Virus record (IMG/VR): IMGVR_UViG_3300025887_000038
Span: 1 to 46,727 of that record
Origin: a virus
Reading direction: 5' to 3' (one strand)
DNA: 46,727 bases
The notes below the pieces were generated by a model. It ran no database searches and was not told where the DNA came from. It was given only the letters and a program-made list of their open reading frames with translations. Position 1 is the first letter of the stretch. Each line of letters opens with the position of its first letter. This document shows positions 8,951 to 17,530 of this stretch, one piece after another. Made by a program: the position numbers and the translations under genes.

Positions 8951-9435
8951 GGGCGCCTCATCAGGGTCTTGATTTCATCACGCAAACCCAGCTTTGACGC
9001 TGTGAGTTGGCAGACTGCCCGTTGGTTTATCCAAGCCTCCTCGTTCACGATGTGGGGGTAGTGGAGCGCCGCCCATAGGTAGGAATCGATCCAGTCACAC
9101 ATGCCCACCAGCTGCTTCTCTGTCGGATCCAGATCGCCCCAGCCAAACCCTAGTTCAGCTGCGACTTGCTCTTCATAGACACCCAACTTGGCAGCTGTTT
9201 CTGGGTTGTCCCGCTTGAATGTGTAGGGGAAATCCCCTGCTCTCTTCTCACCGATGTCGTGGGTGAGTGCGTAGATTATCCCCCGTCGTGACAGCTTTGG
9301 ATTTAGCCGTAGAGCCAGAACACAGACCCGTGAGGCGTGTGCTCCAGTCAGATCAGTGGTGTTGCTCATGACATCGTGCGCGTGCCAACGACGGACGATC
9401 ATTGAGGACCATGCTTCTAGAATAGGTTTAAGCAC
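8947..9435 (-). CDS. HD-domain nucleotide phosphohydrolase (YfbR/DatZ-like)
   Basis: 162 aa. HD superfamily metal ligands are visible: H33 (GAHAS), H59-D60 with E63 in THDIGEKRAGDFP, and a downstream D114/D117 (CDWID). The HDxxExxxGDxP signature is that of the YfbR 5'-deoxynucleotidase group, to which the phage dATP triphosphohydrolase DatZ also belongs. Predicted to hydrolyse (deoxy)nucleotides; substrate unknown. Lies 14 nt after the phosphoesterase gene and overlaps the MazZ-like gene by 4 nt. The pairing of an HD nucleotidase with a MazZ-like enzyme resembles the dNTP-pool module of Z-genome phages, but no PurZ gene is in this window. Confidence 0.82.
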   Translation of the reverse strand: MLKPILEAWSSMIVRRWHAHDVMSNTTDLTGAHASRVCVLALRLNPKLSRRGIIYALTHDIGEKRAGDFPYTFKRDNPETAAKLGVYEEQVAAELGFGWGDLDPTEKQLVGMCDWIDSYLWAALHYPHIVNEEAWINQRAVCQLTASKLGLRDEIKTLMRRP

Positions 9436-9449
9436 TGCGGGTGCTCCTT

Positions 9450-10604
9450 TTATCCACCGAAGTGGGGTGTGATGTTTGATGTGGTTCGGCCGGTCTCACC
9501 TTGGGTTTTGTGAACCGTCATTGCGGTGAGTGTGCCTCGTGAGAGCAGTCCTTTGGATTTCGCCCAACCATTTGGCCGGTGGATCGTCCGGAATTGCTCT
9601 GCGACTGCGCCAACAAGATCTTGTTTGCGGTCATGGTGGAAGTGCGCTGTCATAATCAGGCGGTGCATCTTTGCCTCGGCCCATTGGTCGGCGAACTGAT
9701 CTGCGAATACGTCTTTAAGCGCTGCCCATTTGAGGGTGTCTCCGTGATGTGGAAACGCCGCACAGAGGCCCCAGGAAATAACCCTGAATTCTGCATCGTT
9801 GATGGTGATCTCTATTCTCGGATTATCTCCGAAATGCTCAGCCAGAGCGAGCATCACAGCCACATAGGCTGAGGGATCATGGTTGCCTTTGATGAAGTGT
9901 GCTTCGACGGTGTCGTGTGTCTCAAGCAACCGGTACAGGGCCCTACGAATAAGGCTGACGGCTGTCATGGTGTTCTGGAGGTGGTTCTCTCGCTTCACCT
10001 CCAAGAGGTTGCCGGAATTGGGTGTTATCCCTTTGTGGTCATTCGCCTCGAGGACATCACCCAGCTCCAGGAACACAGCATGGCTTGCAGGAGGCAAGCG
10101 CACCACAATGTCGTCGATCGCTTTGATGAAGTCGTCTTCGAGGAGTGTGTCCCCATAATCACCACCGACATGGAGATCCGCCAGTGCAACCCAGGTGGCA
10201 ACGTCTTTGATGTTTGCCGGGGGTGTTTCCAGGCGTAGCTGCTCAATCGGTTTCAGCTTTGGAATATCGCTCAGGATATCCCTCATTGCGTCTGCAAAGC
10301 TGATCTTTTCTTCGTCCGGGCCCATGTAGAAATACAGGCTAGACCCGGCGCCGGCGTCATCCTTGTCGATCAGCCAACCAGAGTGCAGACCTGCGAGATC
10401 CGTCAGGCCCTGATCTGCCAGCCTATTTGCTAATATTGGATCGAGCCTTGCCCGCTTTTCTGCCCCTTTGAGCCGACGGAACACTGCATCTTTTGATAAG
10501 CCTAGTTTTTCGCCTATCTGATCCATGCTCATTCCGGTGTTTCTCAGAACAAGGGCCTGGTCTTGCTCAGAAAATATGCGTTCTTTATCTGTCTTGGGGA
10601 TCAT
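9450..10604 (-). CDS. Calcineurin-like phosphoesterase with N-terminal HTH
   Basis: 384 aa. Residues ~12-50 form a helix-turn-helix (MSMDQIGEKLGLSKDAVFRRL). The metallophosphoesterase domain spans ~135-330 with D143-x-H145 (LADLHVGG), G182-D183, GNHD 240-243, HHG 286-288 and HFHH ~321-324, so the di-metal site appears complete. An ATG at 10670 is also possible, but it would overlap the upstream gene by 55 nt. I chose ATG 10604, 10 nt after that gene's stop. DNA or nucleotide substrates are plausible given the HTH and its place beside packaging and nucleotide-metabolism genes. The specific role is unknown. Confidence 0.82.
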   Translation of the reverse strand: MIPKTDKERIFSEQDQALVLRNTGMSMDQIGEKLGLSKDAVFRRLKGAEKRARLDPILANRLADQGLTDLAGLHSGWLIDKDDAGAGSSLYFYMGPDEEKISFADAMRDILSDIPKLKPIEQLRLETPPANIKDVATWVALADLHVGGDYGDTLLEDDFIKAIDDIVVRLPPASHAVFLELGDVLEANDHKGITPNSGNLLEVKRENHLQNTMTAVSLIRRALYRLLETHDTVEAHFIKGNHDPSAYVAVMLALAEHFGDNPRIEITINDAEFRVISWGLCAAFPHHGDTLKWAALKDVFADQFADQWAEAKMHRLIMTAHFHHDRKQDLVGAVAEQFRTIHRPNGWAKSKGLLSRGTLTAMTVHKTQGETGRTTSNITPHFGG

Positions 10605-10614
10605 ATGGGCGTAC

Positions 10615-11304
10615 CTACTTGTCTGGCGTAATGTCTTTCGCGGTGCCCTCGATAAGAGGTTGATGTGCAACTTCGCGGGTGGTTGCGCCTGATGTGATGA
10701 GTTCTCGCTGCTTCTCAGCCATAGAAGTCAGAGCGTCTTTCAGCTCTTTCATTCCTGAGGTCTCTTGGACCCCGATGTTCAACTCGATCTCAGCCTTTTC
10801 AGGCTTTTTGAGATGGGTCAGAATTGAGTTTGCAGCATCGCTGCGGACCTTCTCGCTCTTGGCGGTAACCATCAGCTCCAGCTGGGTGTTGATCGCTTTC
10901 TGGTAGACGTCCTGATTGAGAACCCAGGAAGGGATGACCGACTGCTCGAGGATTAGATTGACGAGTTTGTTCTTGTTATAGGCGTGGACATACGAAGAGA
11001 TGTCTTTTGAGGATGTGCCCTTGGCGACCAGTCCCCGGTATCGTGCCGGGAAGGTTCGCGCATAGGATTCCTGGTTGTTGTAGCCCATCAGCTTGTAGCT
11101 CACGTAGGCTACTGCATGGACGTAATCCTCACTCTTGAAGCGTCCCTTCAACAGGCATGAGGAATACCCGATGAAGTTTTCCCTAATCACACGAGCCTGT
11201 TCTGGGTCCGACGAGATGGAATTAACCATAGTGACCAATTCCTGGGAGACAGATGTCTTCAGGTGTGGCGGAAGGGCTGCTGTAATTTCGGCAGATGTTA
11301 GCAC
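10615..11304 (-). CDS. N4 gp69-like protein, putative terminase small subunit
   Basis: 229 aa, first gene of the packaging operon. It is alpha-helical and ends its helical part with AANSILTHLKKPEKAEIELNIG, a phrase I associate with small terminase / gp69-type proteins of N4-like and related phages. Residues ~195-229 are polar and likely disordered. The position upstream of the large terminase, separated only by nucleotide-metabolism genes, fits DNA recognition during packaging. The N4 gp69 equivalence is mostly from synteny. The ATG at 11304 lies just downstream of an AT-rich region with a palindrome that may hold the late promoter. Confidence 0.65.
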   Translation of the reverse strand: MLTSAEITAALPPHLKTSVSQELVTMVNSISSDPEQARVIRENFIGYSSCLLKGRFKSEDYVHAVAYVSYKLMGYNNQESYARTFPARYRGLVAKGTSSKDISSYVHAYNKNKLVNLILEQSVIPSWVLNQDVYQKAINTQLELMVTAKSEKVRSDAANSILTHLKKPEKAEIELNIGVQETSGMKELKDALTSMAEKQRELITSGATTREVAHQPLIEGTAKDITPDK

Positions 11305-11409
11305 GGGATACTCCAGATCATATCAACTGATCTTTGTAATAGATCCCGTTTATTAATCTTCTTGATAAGATACAAGAAAAACCGATTGACACTAACTGTT
11401 TATTTCCGG

Positions 11410-11443
11410 AGAACAAACATAAGATCTAGATAATCTTTGTTCT
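11410..11443. promoter_or_regulatory. Imperfect palindrome upstream of the late operon (operator-like)
   Basis: AGAACAAA and TTTGTTCT form the 8-bp outer arms of a 34-nt imperfect palindrome. A second, offset inverted repeat lies inside it (AAGAT/ATCTT around CTAGATA). It lies ~105 nt upstream of the gp69-like start, in an AT-rich stretch. A regulator-binding site or part of the late promoter is plausible. No clear -35/-10 pair can be assigned. Confidence 0.4.
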
Positions 11444-11614
11444 AGTAGTCCATCATGCGCCCCTCTCCCCCTGGGCCGTGGAGCAGGCTAGTGCCCCTAG
11501 TTTCATGATGGACTTCTCGAGCGTGGCTACGATGTCCGAAGGGCTCCTTTCACCTTAGGCGCGTCGACTGACCAGACTGCGGGGCTCTGGAAGTGCCCGC
11601 TCGACCATAACCCC
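11444..11614. other. GC-rich non-coding segment with nested inverted repeats
   Basis: No convincing gene. It contains an 11-bp perfect inverted repeat AGTCCATCATG (11447-11457) / CATGATGGACT (11504-11514), TCGAGCG/CGCTCGA at about 11517 and 11597, and CCAGA...TCTGG near 11573-11593. Several small stems (for example CTAG...CTAG) lie between the arms. It could be a structured transcript at the end of the 11.6-18.3 kb operon, a terminator complex, or a genome-end or packaging site. The sequence alone does not decide. Confidence 0.4.
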
Positions 11615-12613
11615 TTACGTCTTGACTTCGAAACCGACTTCCGCGGCAGATACTCCCGCAGCTGTCCACGTAACTGCCGTGTCTGGGTCAGTAATCCACG
11701 AGTCGGTCACGCGACCGTACTGGTGTCTGGCGGGTGTCCGATCTGCGATGGCGTTGTAGTCAGTGCTCCCAGATCGAATGAACTGTCGTACGTTAAGTGG
11801 GTCTGTTCCCGCAGCACCCGTCCTCAGACGCGCTGAGGCATTCACGGAGTGTATCGCTCTACCACCAGGCACGGCGTACGCAGGGAGTGTGTACGATTGC
11901 TTCTCACCGTTTGCAGCACTGGCCCATCCCGTAGTTCTATCCCCATCGTTAATCTCACCGACAGTTTCCGAGATATCTTGGTGGGTGCCAGCGGCTGATC
12001 CTTCTAACTTCTCTAGCTTCATCCCGACGGTGGACTCATCGTACGCATGGATGATCTGGCTGTAAGCAGCTTGGTTAGAGGCCACAAACATATCATTGTG
12101 CCCCATGTAAAATGCGGTAGGCATCTTTGCAGCACCGGATGCAGCGACTGTTGCCGTGCGTTGCAGGGTATCGTTTTCGTACATCCGCAGGTAGCAGTTA
12201 GCTCCATCGTCCTCGTACTGGAAATCGTAAGTATCCAGTGTATCTACATTCAAAGTAAAAGCGGCAGCGTTAGAGAATCCACCGGCTGCGTTGTAGACTC
12301 GGATGACAAGAGTACCGTTCGTGTAGTCACCGTAAGCCATGAGAGTGCCATCGGGTGCTACCCACCTAAACCACTCACCATCTGCAACACCGTTATTGGA
12401 GTTGGGCAGGTAAGCATCAAAGTGGAGCCAGACTTCAGCAGCAGAACTCACATCTACTTCGTGAGTAAAGAGTAATCCTGTACTAGAGCCCGCGGTCTGA
12501 GTCGTAATGTAAAGATAATCGCTGACGTAGGCTGGGTCATACTTACCGCCGGTCGTCCCCCGAAGAGCGCCGTTACAGTCTTTGTGGTCATTTGTGCAGA
12601 ATGCGACAGTCAT
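11615..12613 (-). CDS. Putative virion protein with lectin-like beta-sandwich
   Basis: 332 aa, no signal peptide or membrane segment. The first ~200 residues read as a concanavalin/LamG-like jelly roll (EVWLHFDAYLPNSN, EWFRWVAPDGTLMAYGDY, YDFQYEDDGANCYLRMYEND), a fold often found in phage fibre or decoration proteins that bind glycans. The C-terminal ~120 residues are a second beta-rich domain (VGEINDGDRTTGW...). Last gene of a minus-strand run of seven probable structural genes. The assignment is from composition, fold impression and neighbours; no specific homologue is recognised. Confidence 0.6.
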   Translation of the reverse strand: MTVAFCTNDHKDCNGALRGTTGGKYDPAYVSDYLYITTQTAGSSTGLLFTHEVDVSSAAEVWLHFDAYLPNSNNGVADGEWFRWVAPDGTLMAYGDYTNGTLVIRVYNAAGGFSNAAAFTLNVDTLDTYDFQYEDDGANCYLRMYENDTLQRTATVAASGAAKMPTAFYMGHNDMFVASNQAAYSQIIHAYDESTVGMKLEKLEGSAAGTHQDISETVGEINDGDRTTGWASAANGEKQSYTLPAYAVPGGRAIHSVNASARLRTGAAGTDPLNVRQFIRSGSTDYNAIADRTPARHQYGRVTDSWITDPDTAVTWTAAGVSAAEVGFEVKT

Positions 12614-12625
12614 TTTATTTTACCC

Positions 12626-13177
12626 TCAAACTGTGATGACATAAGTGGTGGGTTGCATAGCAATCCCGACAGGAACACCGAGGTCCCAGTACACTTGTTG
12701 CTGGTCGGTAAGAGCACCGGGGTGCATCACGTTTGTCGAGTCAACGCTACCGATCTGCGTGAGAGAGGCGAAACCAGAGTCGGCTGAGACGTGTATGTTC
12801 AAGGTGTCGATGAAGTCTATGTCATGCTCCCGATACTTGATGCGAAGACGACCGGGTGTCCTGTCGGAGGAGTAGGTGAAGTTCATGAAGTTGTCCGACC
12901 CGATAGCCGTGAAGTTACCGCTTTCTGTGAGTGCGGCGGTTCGGTTACCAGCGGCGGTATTAATAGAGGAAACCGGTATATCCACTCCATTTCCATCCTG
13001 AAAGGCGATGTCCATGATTTCAGGGGCGCCGCCTCCGAAGGAGAAGTTGTCGAGACGGAAGTACCTGCTAGTAGCCCATCCACCCGAAGGGCCAGAAGGA
13101 GCAGCTCCTATAATCCCCCTGCGAGCCAGCCCCTTTAACATAGGGTATCCGGTCATTGGGCTGTCAATTGGTGCCAT
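12626..13177 (-). CDS. Hypothetical virion protein
   Basis: 183 aa, Gly/Ser/Asn-rich and beta-rich (RYFRLDNFSFGGGAPEIMDIAFQDGNG). It ends in a YWDLGVPVGIAMQPTTYVITV strand region. No catalytic motif, transmembrane segment or signal peptide. Located 12 nt upstream of the lectin-like gene in a run of seven co-directional genes with similar composition, which suggests a small fibre or decoration component. Function not recognised. Confidence 0.55.
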   Translation of the reverse strand: MAPIDSPMTGYPMLKGLARRGIIGAAPSGPSGGWATSRYFRLDNFSFGGGAPEIMDIAFQDGNGVDIPVSSINTAAGNRTAALTESGNFTAIGSDNFMNFTYSSDRTPGRLRIKYREHDIDFIDTLNIHVSADSGFASLTQIGSVDSTNVMHPGALTDQQQVYWDLGVPVGIAMQPTTYVITV

Positions 13178-13222
13178 ATTAGGGGCCTCTCTCAGTCATT
13201 CATTTCAGCAATATTTGAGAAC

Positions 13223-13765
13223 CTAAGTGGGTTGGGTCTGCGAATTTGCAGCCCGTGCATGATCTCTGGCGCCATAGAGCGCCTCTTCTTGGATGGTGGT
13301 CAGAGGTCCTGCTACAGACGCCTGACGGACCACCTGTAGGCTGTCGGAAGAGTTGATTCTGAATGAGACACCTGCTGCACTCATCCTGTTGTAGTCAGCA
13401 TCCTCTCCACTCAAGAGGTTCGGGAAGATGTTGCCATCCAAAAATAGGTTGTGGGGGTAATTTGCAGGGACAAACAGCCAGTCATTGGTCAGACGCAGAT
13501 CGAACGTAGCAAAGATATCATCACCAAGATCGTTCTGCCCCCGGAGTGCCCCGCCAGACTTGGAGAAAGCCTCCGTCGACCATTTATTCGTGTTGTGGAA
13601 ATCCACCCAGCGGCTCCAACAAAACGTGGCTGTGAAGCGCACGTTCAGTTCGTTGAGCCCCAGGGAGGTATAGATTTTATACCCCGACCCATCCACGGTA
13701 TTTTGTGGATCGGTCGGGACTTCGTAAATCCGGCGCAAGTCTTCATCGAACTCAAGAGAGGCCAT
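13223..13765 (-). CDS. Hypothetical virion protein
   Basis: 180 aa. Starts MASLEFDEDLRRIYEVPTDP and contains YKIYTSLGLNELNVRFTATFCWSRW and ATFDLRLTNDWLFVPANYPHN, a mixed beta-rich pattern with many aromatic residues. The last ~25 residues are helical and Ala/Gln-rich. No known motif. Its start is 15 nt after the stop of the 533-aa gene, so the two are probably co-transcribed and may act in the same particle substructure. Confidence 0.55.
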   Translation of the reverse strand: MASLEFDEDLRRIYEVPTDPQNTVDGSGYKIYTSLGLNELNVRFTATFCWSRWVDFHNTNKWSTEAFSKSGGALRGQNDLGDDIFATFDLRLTNDWLFVPANYPHNLFLDGNIFPNLLSGEDADYNRMSAAGVSFRINSSDSLQVVRQASVAGPLTTIQEEALYGARDHARAANSQTQPT

Positions 13766-13780
13766 GTGCCTGACTTTCTA

Positions 13781-15382
13781 TTATACGGCCACGTAGGAAG
13801 GATCGGCTGTGGGCGCAATGTTGACCGTTTGGTTGGCAGCAGCCATCGTGAAGGACACGCTGTCTGGCTCAATGAAACCGGGACGGTTAAATGTGAGGCG
13901 CAGAGGGATTGGCGTGTTCGATGGGTGGCTGTCCACGTTGTAGGTCGAGTAGGCGATGATGATCGACACGGACGAAGAGGTGGCGATGTCCTGCTGATTA
14001 GTCGGTGTTTCATCCTGAAGGTATGTCGGAGCCGAGGCACCAAACGTGTCTTCGTGGATGATCGAGAACGTACCACCTTGAGCAATAGCCGGTGCAGTGA
14101 CGACCAGCGTAAAGATCGAAGGCCATGCACGGGTTACTGGGATCAAGTCAACAAGGCGAAGTTCGTTTCGCTGTGCCGAGTTGTAGTTCAACAGATAGAA
14201 GTCTTGAAGGAAGAAGACTTCGCCCAAGAACGATGTGATCGGAGGCTGCTTGTCGCCCCGAAGTACCGGACCTGTTCCGTCGGCGTTGATGTTGATTGCT
14301 TGACGCAAGAGATAGTGAATTTTGAAATGCGCGTTCTCGTTGGTCTGGCTGTCGGCATCGACGAAACCTGTAAAGCTATAAAGGACACTGTCCACGTCGC
14401 CATCATAAAGACTGTCAACGTCAACGTTCAGCAGGATGTTGGCATAGATGCCACCAGCGCTAACGACCCCATCAGCTACCAGCAATGTGCCAGCACCGTC
14501 AGCGAGTTTTGGATCGAGTGAGTTGTTCGACGCAACAGGGATAATTTCCGCTTCCTGAATGTCGATCGTTTCCTGCAGGTGTGTCTTACCTGGCTCCAGG
14601 CAACGGAACGTCCAGTTACCACGGTTGTCGATTGCGTTGTCGGTGTCCACGAGCAAAATCAACTGGTTGATATAGCCTGTCGTCACAGCAAGAGCCGGTG
14701 CATCCAGCGCAGCGTCCGTGTCTGGCCAGAATGCAAACTGGTCGGTTGCTTCGTCCAAAGCGCCTGAGCGACCGCAGTAATAGACCCGGCGAGCAGCGCT
14801 TGTCGCGTTGTCCCGGACTTCCATCGCCATGTCACGCAAGGACAAGAGCGTATCATTGTCATGTGGTTCCCAGCCGTTCAGGGCTGCAAGCGATTTCGCA
14901 CGAGGTTCGATCGAGGTGAACATCTTGTCGTAGATATCAAGATCGCCGCTGTCCCACTGGTCAACCACTTCGGAAGCCCATGTGATCGCAGCAACGCCGT
15001 CAACAAACGAAAGGCCACCGGCTTCAAGGAACTGGAAGGTCTTCTTGAATGCAGTGACGTTGATGTCGTTTCCTGCAGCTTCATTTGAAGGCGTGCCACT
15101 GGCGAGCGTGTACTCGATGAGGTTGGCAGCAACAGTGTCGACCGTGACGGTGAAGCCTTCGTTGGCAGCGTTCAGCGTGTTCGAGAACTTCAGAACATCG
15201 CCAATGACAATGGCGCGTTTGTTTAGTCCGCCAGCAGCGGATGCAGCAGTGAAGTCTGTGCTGCTTGAGATTATCGTTGCGCCCGTCGCGTCGATTTGGA
15301 TATCCGTGCCCTGGAAATCGACAAGGTGAAACTCATAGTTCGTGCCCAAAACGAGGGCGGCTTTAGTATCAATTTTGGCCAT
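13781..15382 (-). CDS. Large structural (tail/baseplate-type) protein
   Basis: 533 aa, beta-rich, no cysteine-rich or membrane segments. The N-terminal ~110 residues look like a small barrel (MAKIDTKAALVLGTNYEFHLVDF...). The central part carries helical elements (DIYDKMFTSIEPRAKSLAALN). The C-terminal ~150 residues form another beta domain with NRPGFIEPDSVSFTMAAANQTVN. Its size and neighbours suggest a major component of an accessory fibre or baseplate-like assembly. No enzymatic motif seen. I do not recognise the family with certainty. Confidence 0.6.
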   Translation of the reverse strand: MAKIDTKAALVLGTNYEFHLVDFQGTDIQIDATGATIISSSTDFTAASAAGGLNKRAIVIGDVLKFSNTLNAANEGFTVTVDTVAANLIEYTLASGTPSNEAAGNDINVTAFKKTFQFLEAGGLSFVDGVAAITWASEVVDQWDSGDLDIYDKMFTSIEPRAKSLAALNGWEPHDNDTLLSLRDMAMEVRDNATSAARRVYYCGRSGALDEATDQFAFWPDTDAALDAPALAVTTGYINQLILLVDTDNAIDNRGNWTFRCLEPGKTHLQETIDIQEAEIIPVASNNSLDPKLADGAGTLLVADGVVSAGGIYANILLNVDVDSLYDGDVDSVLYSFTGFVDADSQTNENAHFKIHYLLRQAININADGTGPVLRGDKQPPITSFLGEVFFLQDFYLLNYNSAQRNELRLVDLIPVTRAWPSIFTLVVTAPAIAQGGTFSIIHEDTFGASAPTYLQDETPTNQQDIATSSSVSIIIAYSTYNVDSHPSNTPIPLRLTFNRPGFIEPDSVSFTMAAANQTVNIAPTADPSYVAV

Positions 15383-15394
15383 TTCTCTACCTAT

Positions 15395-15440
15395 GATGAT
15401 TGGGGATTGTGCAAATCTCTAGATAATTGCCCCAATCATC
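15395..15440. repeat. 11-bp perfect inverted repeat between structural genes
   Basis: GATGATTGGGG (15395-15405) and CCCCAATCATC (15430-15440) are perfect complements with a 24-nt AT-rich loop. The element fills much of the 96-nt gap between two minus-strand structural genes. It may act as a terminator or attenuator for the upstream gene, or as a regulator site. There is no T-run in the minus direction directly after the stem. Confidence 0.5.
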
Positions 15441-15478
15441 CCAAGTAGGATCAAATGGAAAATGCTAGATAATTTCGA

Positions 15479-17044
15479 TCATATGTATGACGGATTAGGG
15501 GAAAATGAAAGAGGGATTCTTGCGTCCCCACCTGTCAAGGTTATCTTGAAGATCTGGCGCTCATAAGAGATGGAATCATCTGCGACTCCCCCGATCGTTA
15601 TCGTGACTTCTTCATCAACCCCGTATGTATAACTATGGACGAACTGGTTCCCGGTGATGCTGGCCTCAAAGAAGATTGAGAACGCGCCTTTACGCACCCG
15701 GCCTTCCAGACCATTTGGAATCCCGGTGAAGGTCACCGTTGCTGGGTTGCTGACAACAGTCGAGGCCCCTGCCCCGTTACGGTACGTTGGAGACTGGCCA
15801 CCAGAGGTCACGAGAATTGTTACCAGGCCGCCTGAGTTGTTATAGATCACGGCATCGCCTGAACCAGTCGCACCGTAGCCGCCGAAGTCGTTGCCCACTG
15901 AGATGTACGTGCCGGGAGAAGTGATCTCTATCGCATGACCCAGGCCTACTTGGCTAAAGAGGTTCTGGCTGAGTTTCGTGAAATCAGGATCGACGATGGC
16001 CGCCACGTTTACGGCCGCGTTTGTTTTCAGCTGGGAACCAGAAATAGCGGCTGCACCGGGAACCAGGGTTGTGAAGCCCAGGATCGCGCCTGTTACCGGG
16101 GTCCCGGCATTCAGTGTGATCGAGTTGAAGTTCTCAAGGGCACCTGTGATGGGCACGCTACCAGAGGCGTCACCGATTACGGTGATATTGGGTCGAGTGT
16201 CGTCGGCCCCGTAAATCCGGCCCAACCCTCGGTATGAACCAGCAAGACCATAGGTGCGCGCCGCGCCCGTATTCAGCTCAAATCCGCAGTCGCCCGTGCC
16301 GTGATACCCATCCGGGAAAATTACCGTGCTCACGTCAGTCCCTGACATGGCAGCAGTGCCAAGTCGCTGAAGGCCACGCAAACTGATGACAGAGCCGTTC
16401 CGGCAGGCAAGCCCCCACCGGTTTGTATCGATGTCTTGGTCTAGGAGGACCGCATCTAGGAAGTCGAATAGAGTTCCGGAATAATCCAGACCTGTAGCCA
16501 AATCGATTGCGTCCATTCCGACGTTCTCAGATTTGGCGCCGCCAACCACAAACTGGGCCCCAATTGCATAATACGCAACTGCAGTGAGAGTCGGAGACCC
16601 GACTGTGCCCTCTCGCCACTGGGCAATCGAAGGGTTTATCGCGGCAATCACATAGCCCTCGGCCAGACCACCTTGGGAATTATACCCACCGACAAACTGA
16701 TCGTTGTTCGCGCCGCTGCCGGACAAATTATACTGGTAGGCCGCGCCTGCAGCAGACCCGAATATAGCTTGCAGCCCATAAGTGGTGTTCAAGTCTCCAG
16801 CGTCAGCCACTTTTCCCTTGAAAATGAACAAAGGGTGGGACGCCACCATATTATTAGAGCCCCCATTGTACTCCACACCGGTCAAACTCGCCGTCGTGGT
16901 CACTTTCCGGTTAACAGCGTTTGGCTTTTGATACGCCAGCTGAGGCTCTGCAGCTGGTGAAGGGCCACCACCACCATTGTTCCCCCAACCAGTGGAGGCG
17001 TTTGAATCGGTTACCCTGACGCCGTTGAATGTCACAGTGGTCAT
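15479..17044 (-). CDS. Fibre-like structural protein, Gly/Ala-rich
   Basis: 521 aa. The Gly/Pro-rich N-terminal stretch (GWGNNGGGGPSPAAEPQL) looks like a flexible linker. The body is a long repetitive beta region (FGSAAGAAYQYNLSGSG, TGLDYSGTLFDFLDAVLLDQD, PITGALENFNSITLNAGTPV) reminiscent of beta-helical or passenger-like phage fibres. A C-terminal domain (GRVRKGAFSIFFEASI ... ISYERQIFKITL) follows. No catalytic residues recognised. Preceded by the small Ig-like and 156-aa genes in the same operon. Receptor binding or particle decoration is inferred. Confidence 0.6.
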   Translation of the reverse strand: MTTVTFNGVRVTDSNASTGWGNNGGGGPSPAAEPQLAYQKPNAVNRKVTTTASLTGVEYNGGSNNMVASHPLFIFKGKVADAGDLNTTYGLQAIFGSAAGAAYQYNLSGSGANNDQFVGGYNSQGGLAEGYVIAAINPSIAQWREGTVGSPTLTAVAYYAIGAQFVVGGAKSENVGMDAIDLATGLDYSGTLFDFLDAVLLDQDIDTNRWGLACRNGSVISLRGLQRLGTAAMSGTDVSTVIFPDGYHGTGDCGFELNTGAARTYGLAGSYRGLGRIYGADDTRPNITVIGDASGSVPITGALENFNSITLNAGTPVTGAILGFTTLVPGAAAISGSQLKTNAAVNVAAIVDPDFTKLSQNLFSQVGLGHAIEITSPGTYISVGNDFGGYGATGSGDAVIYNNSGGLVTILVTSGGQSPTYRNGAGASTVVSNPATVTFTGIPNGLEGRVRKGAFSIFFEASITGNQFVHSYTYGVDEEVTITIGGVADDSISYERQIFKITLTGGDARIPLSFSPNPSYI

Positions 17045-17059
17045 CAGAAAACTCCAAAT

Positions 17060-17530
17060 TCAGGTATAAGAGAGACTTGCCCTAAGGGCCCATGCGGCTG
17101 CCAGGTCCGCTTCACCCGCATTAGTGGCAATCACGGCATCCATATACGCCGCTGTAAGCCTCGTCTGCCGGCGCACCAGCCAGTTGCCATTCACAACTGC
17201 CCAGCCAAAATAGAAATACACATCATCAGAGTCATCCAACTCCTCGGGCGCGGCTAGAAACGAGGAACCGCCGCTTCCCCCCTCGGACACCGCAATGTCA
17301 CTTGAGATCAGCACAGTGATCTCCTCGTGCTCCACCACCAGGCTAACTGGGTCAGCCGGGGCCACCTCCACTGTCGTTGTGAACCCACCTATGGTCACCT
17401 CAACAACAGGATCGGTCTCCTCAAACTCAATCAAAAAGGCCGTCAGACCCACATCCACAGCAACCTGCGTGTCCCCACCGTCAATGGTAACCTGGGTCAC
17501 CTCTGGTTCAATCAGGACACCGGCGGCCAT
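17060..17530 (-). CDS. Hypothetical virion protein (small, acidic)
   Basis: 156 aa. The first ~80 residues are regular beta strands (VTIDGGDTQVAVDVG, VEVTIGGFTTTVEV, VVEHEEITVLIS). A Ser/Gly hinge (SEGGSGGSSF) leads to a C-terminal VYFYFGWAVVNGNWLVRRQTR helix-strand segment that I associate with phage fibre or baseplate tips. The ATG overlaps the preceding gene's stop (TAATG), so it is translationally coupled to the Ig-like protein. Function unproven. Confidence 0.6.
   Translation of the reverse strand: MAAGVLIEPEVTQVTIDGGDTQVAVDVGLTAFLIEFEETDPVVEVTIGGFTTTVEVAPADPVSLVVEHEEITVLISSDIAVSEGGSGGSSFLAAPEELDDSDDVYFYFGWAVVNGNWLVRRQTRLTAAYMDAVIATNAGEADLAAAWALRASLSYT

Noticed and set aside
8585-9435. 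2-aminoadenine (Z) genome
   Set aside because: MazZ-like and HD enzymes are present, but no PurZ was seen in the window and both families are common in phages with normal DNA. Kept only as a question for the full genome.
11370-11410. TTGACA at ~11384 as a plus-strand host promoter
   Set aside because: No suitable -10 element at 16-18 nt, and the genes downstream on the plus strand are not real.
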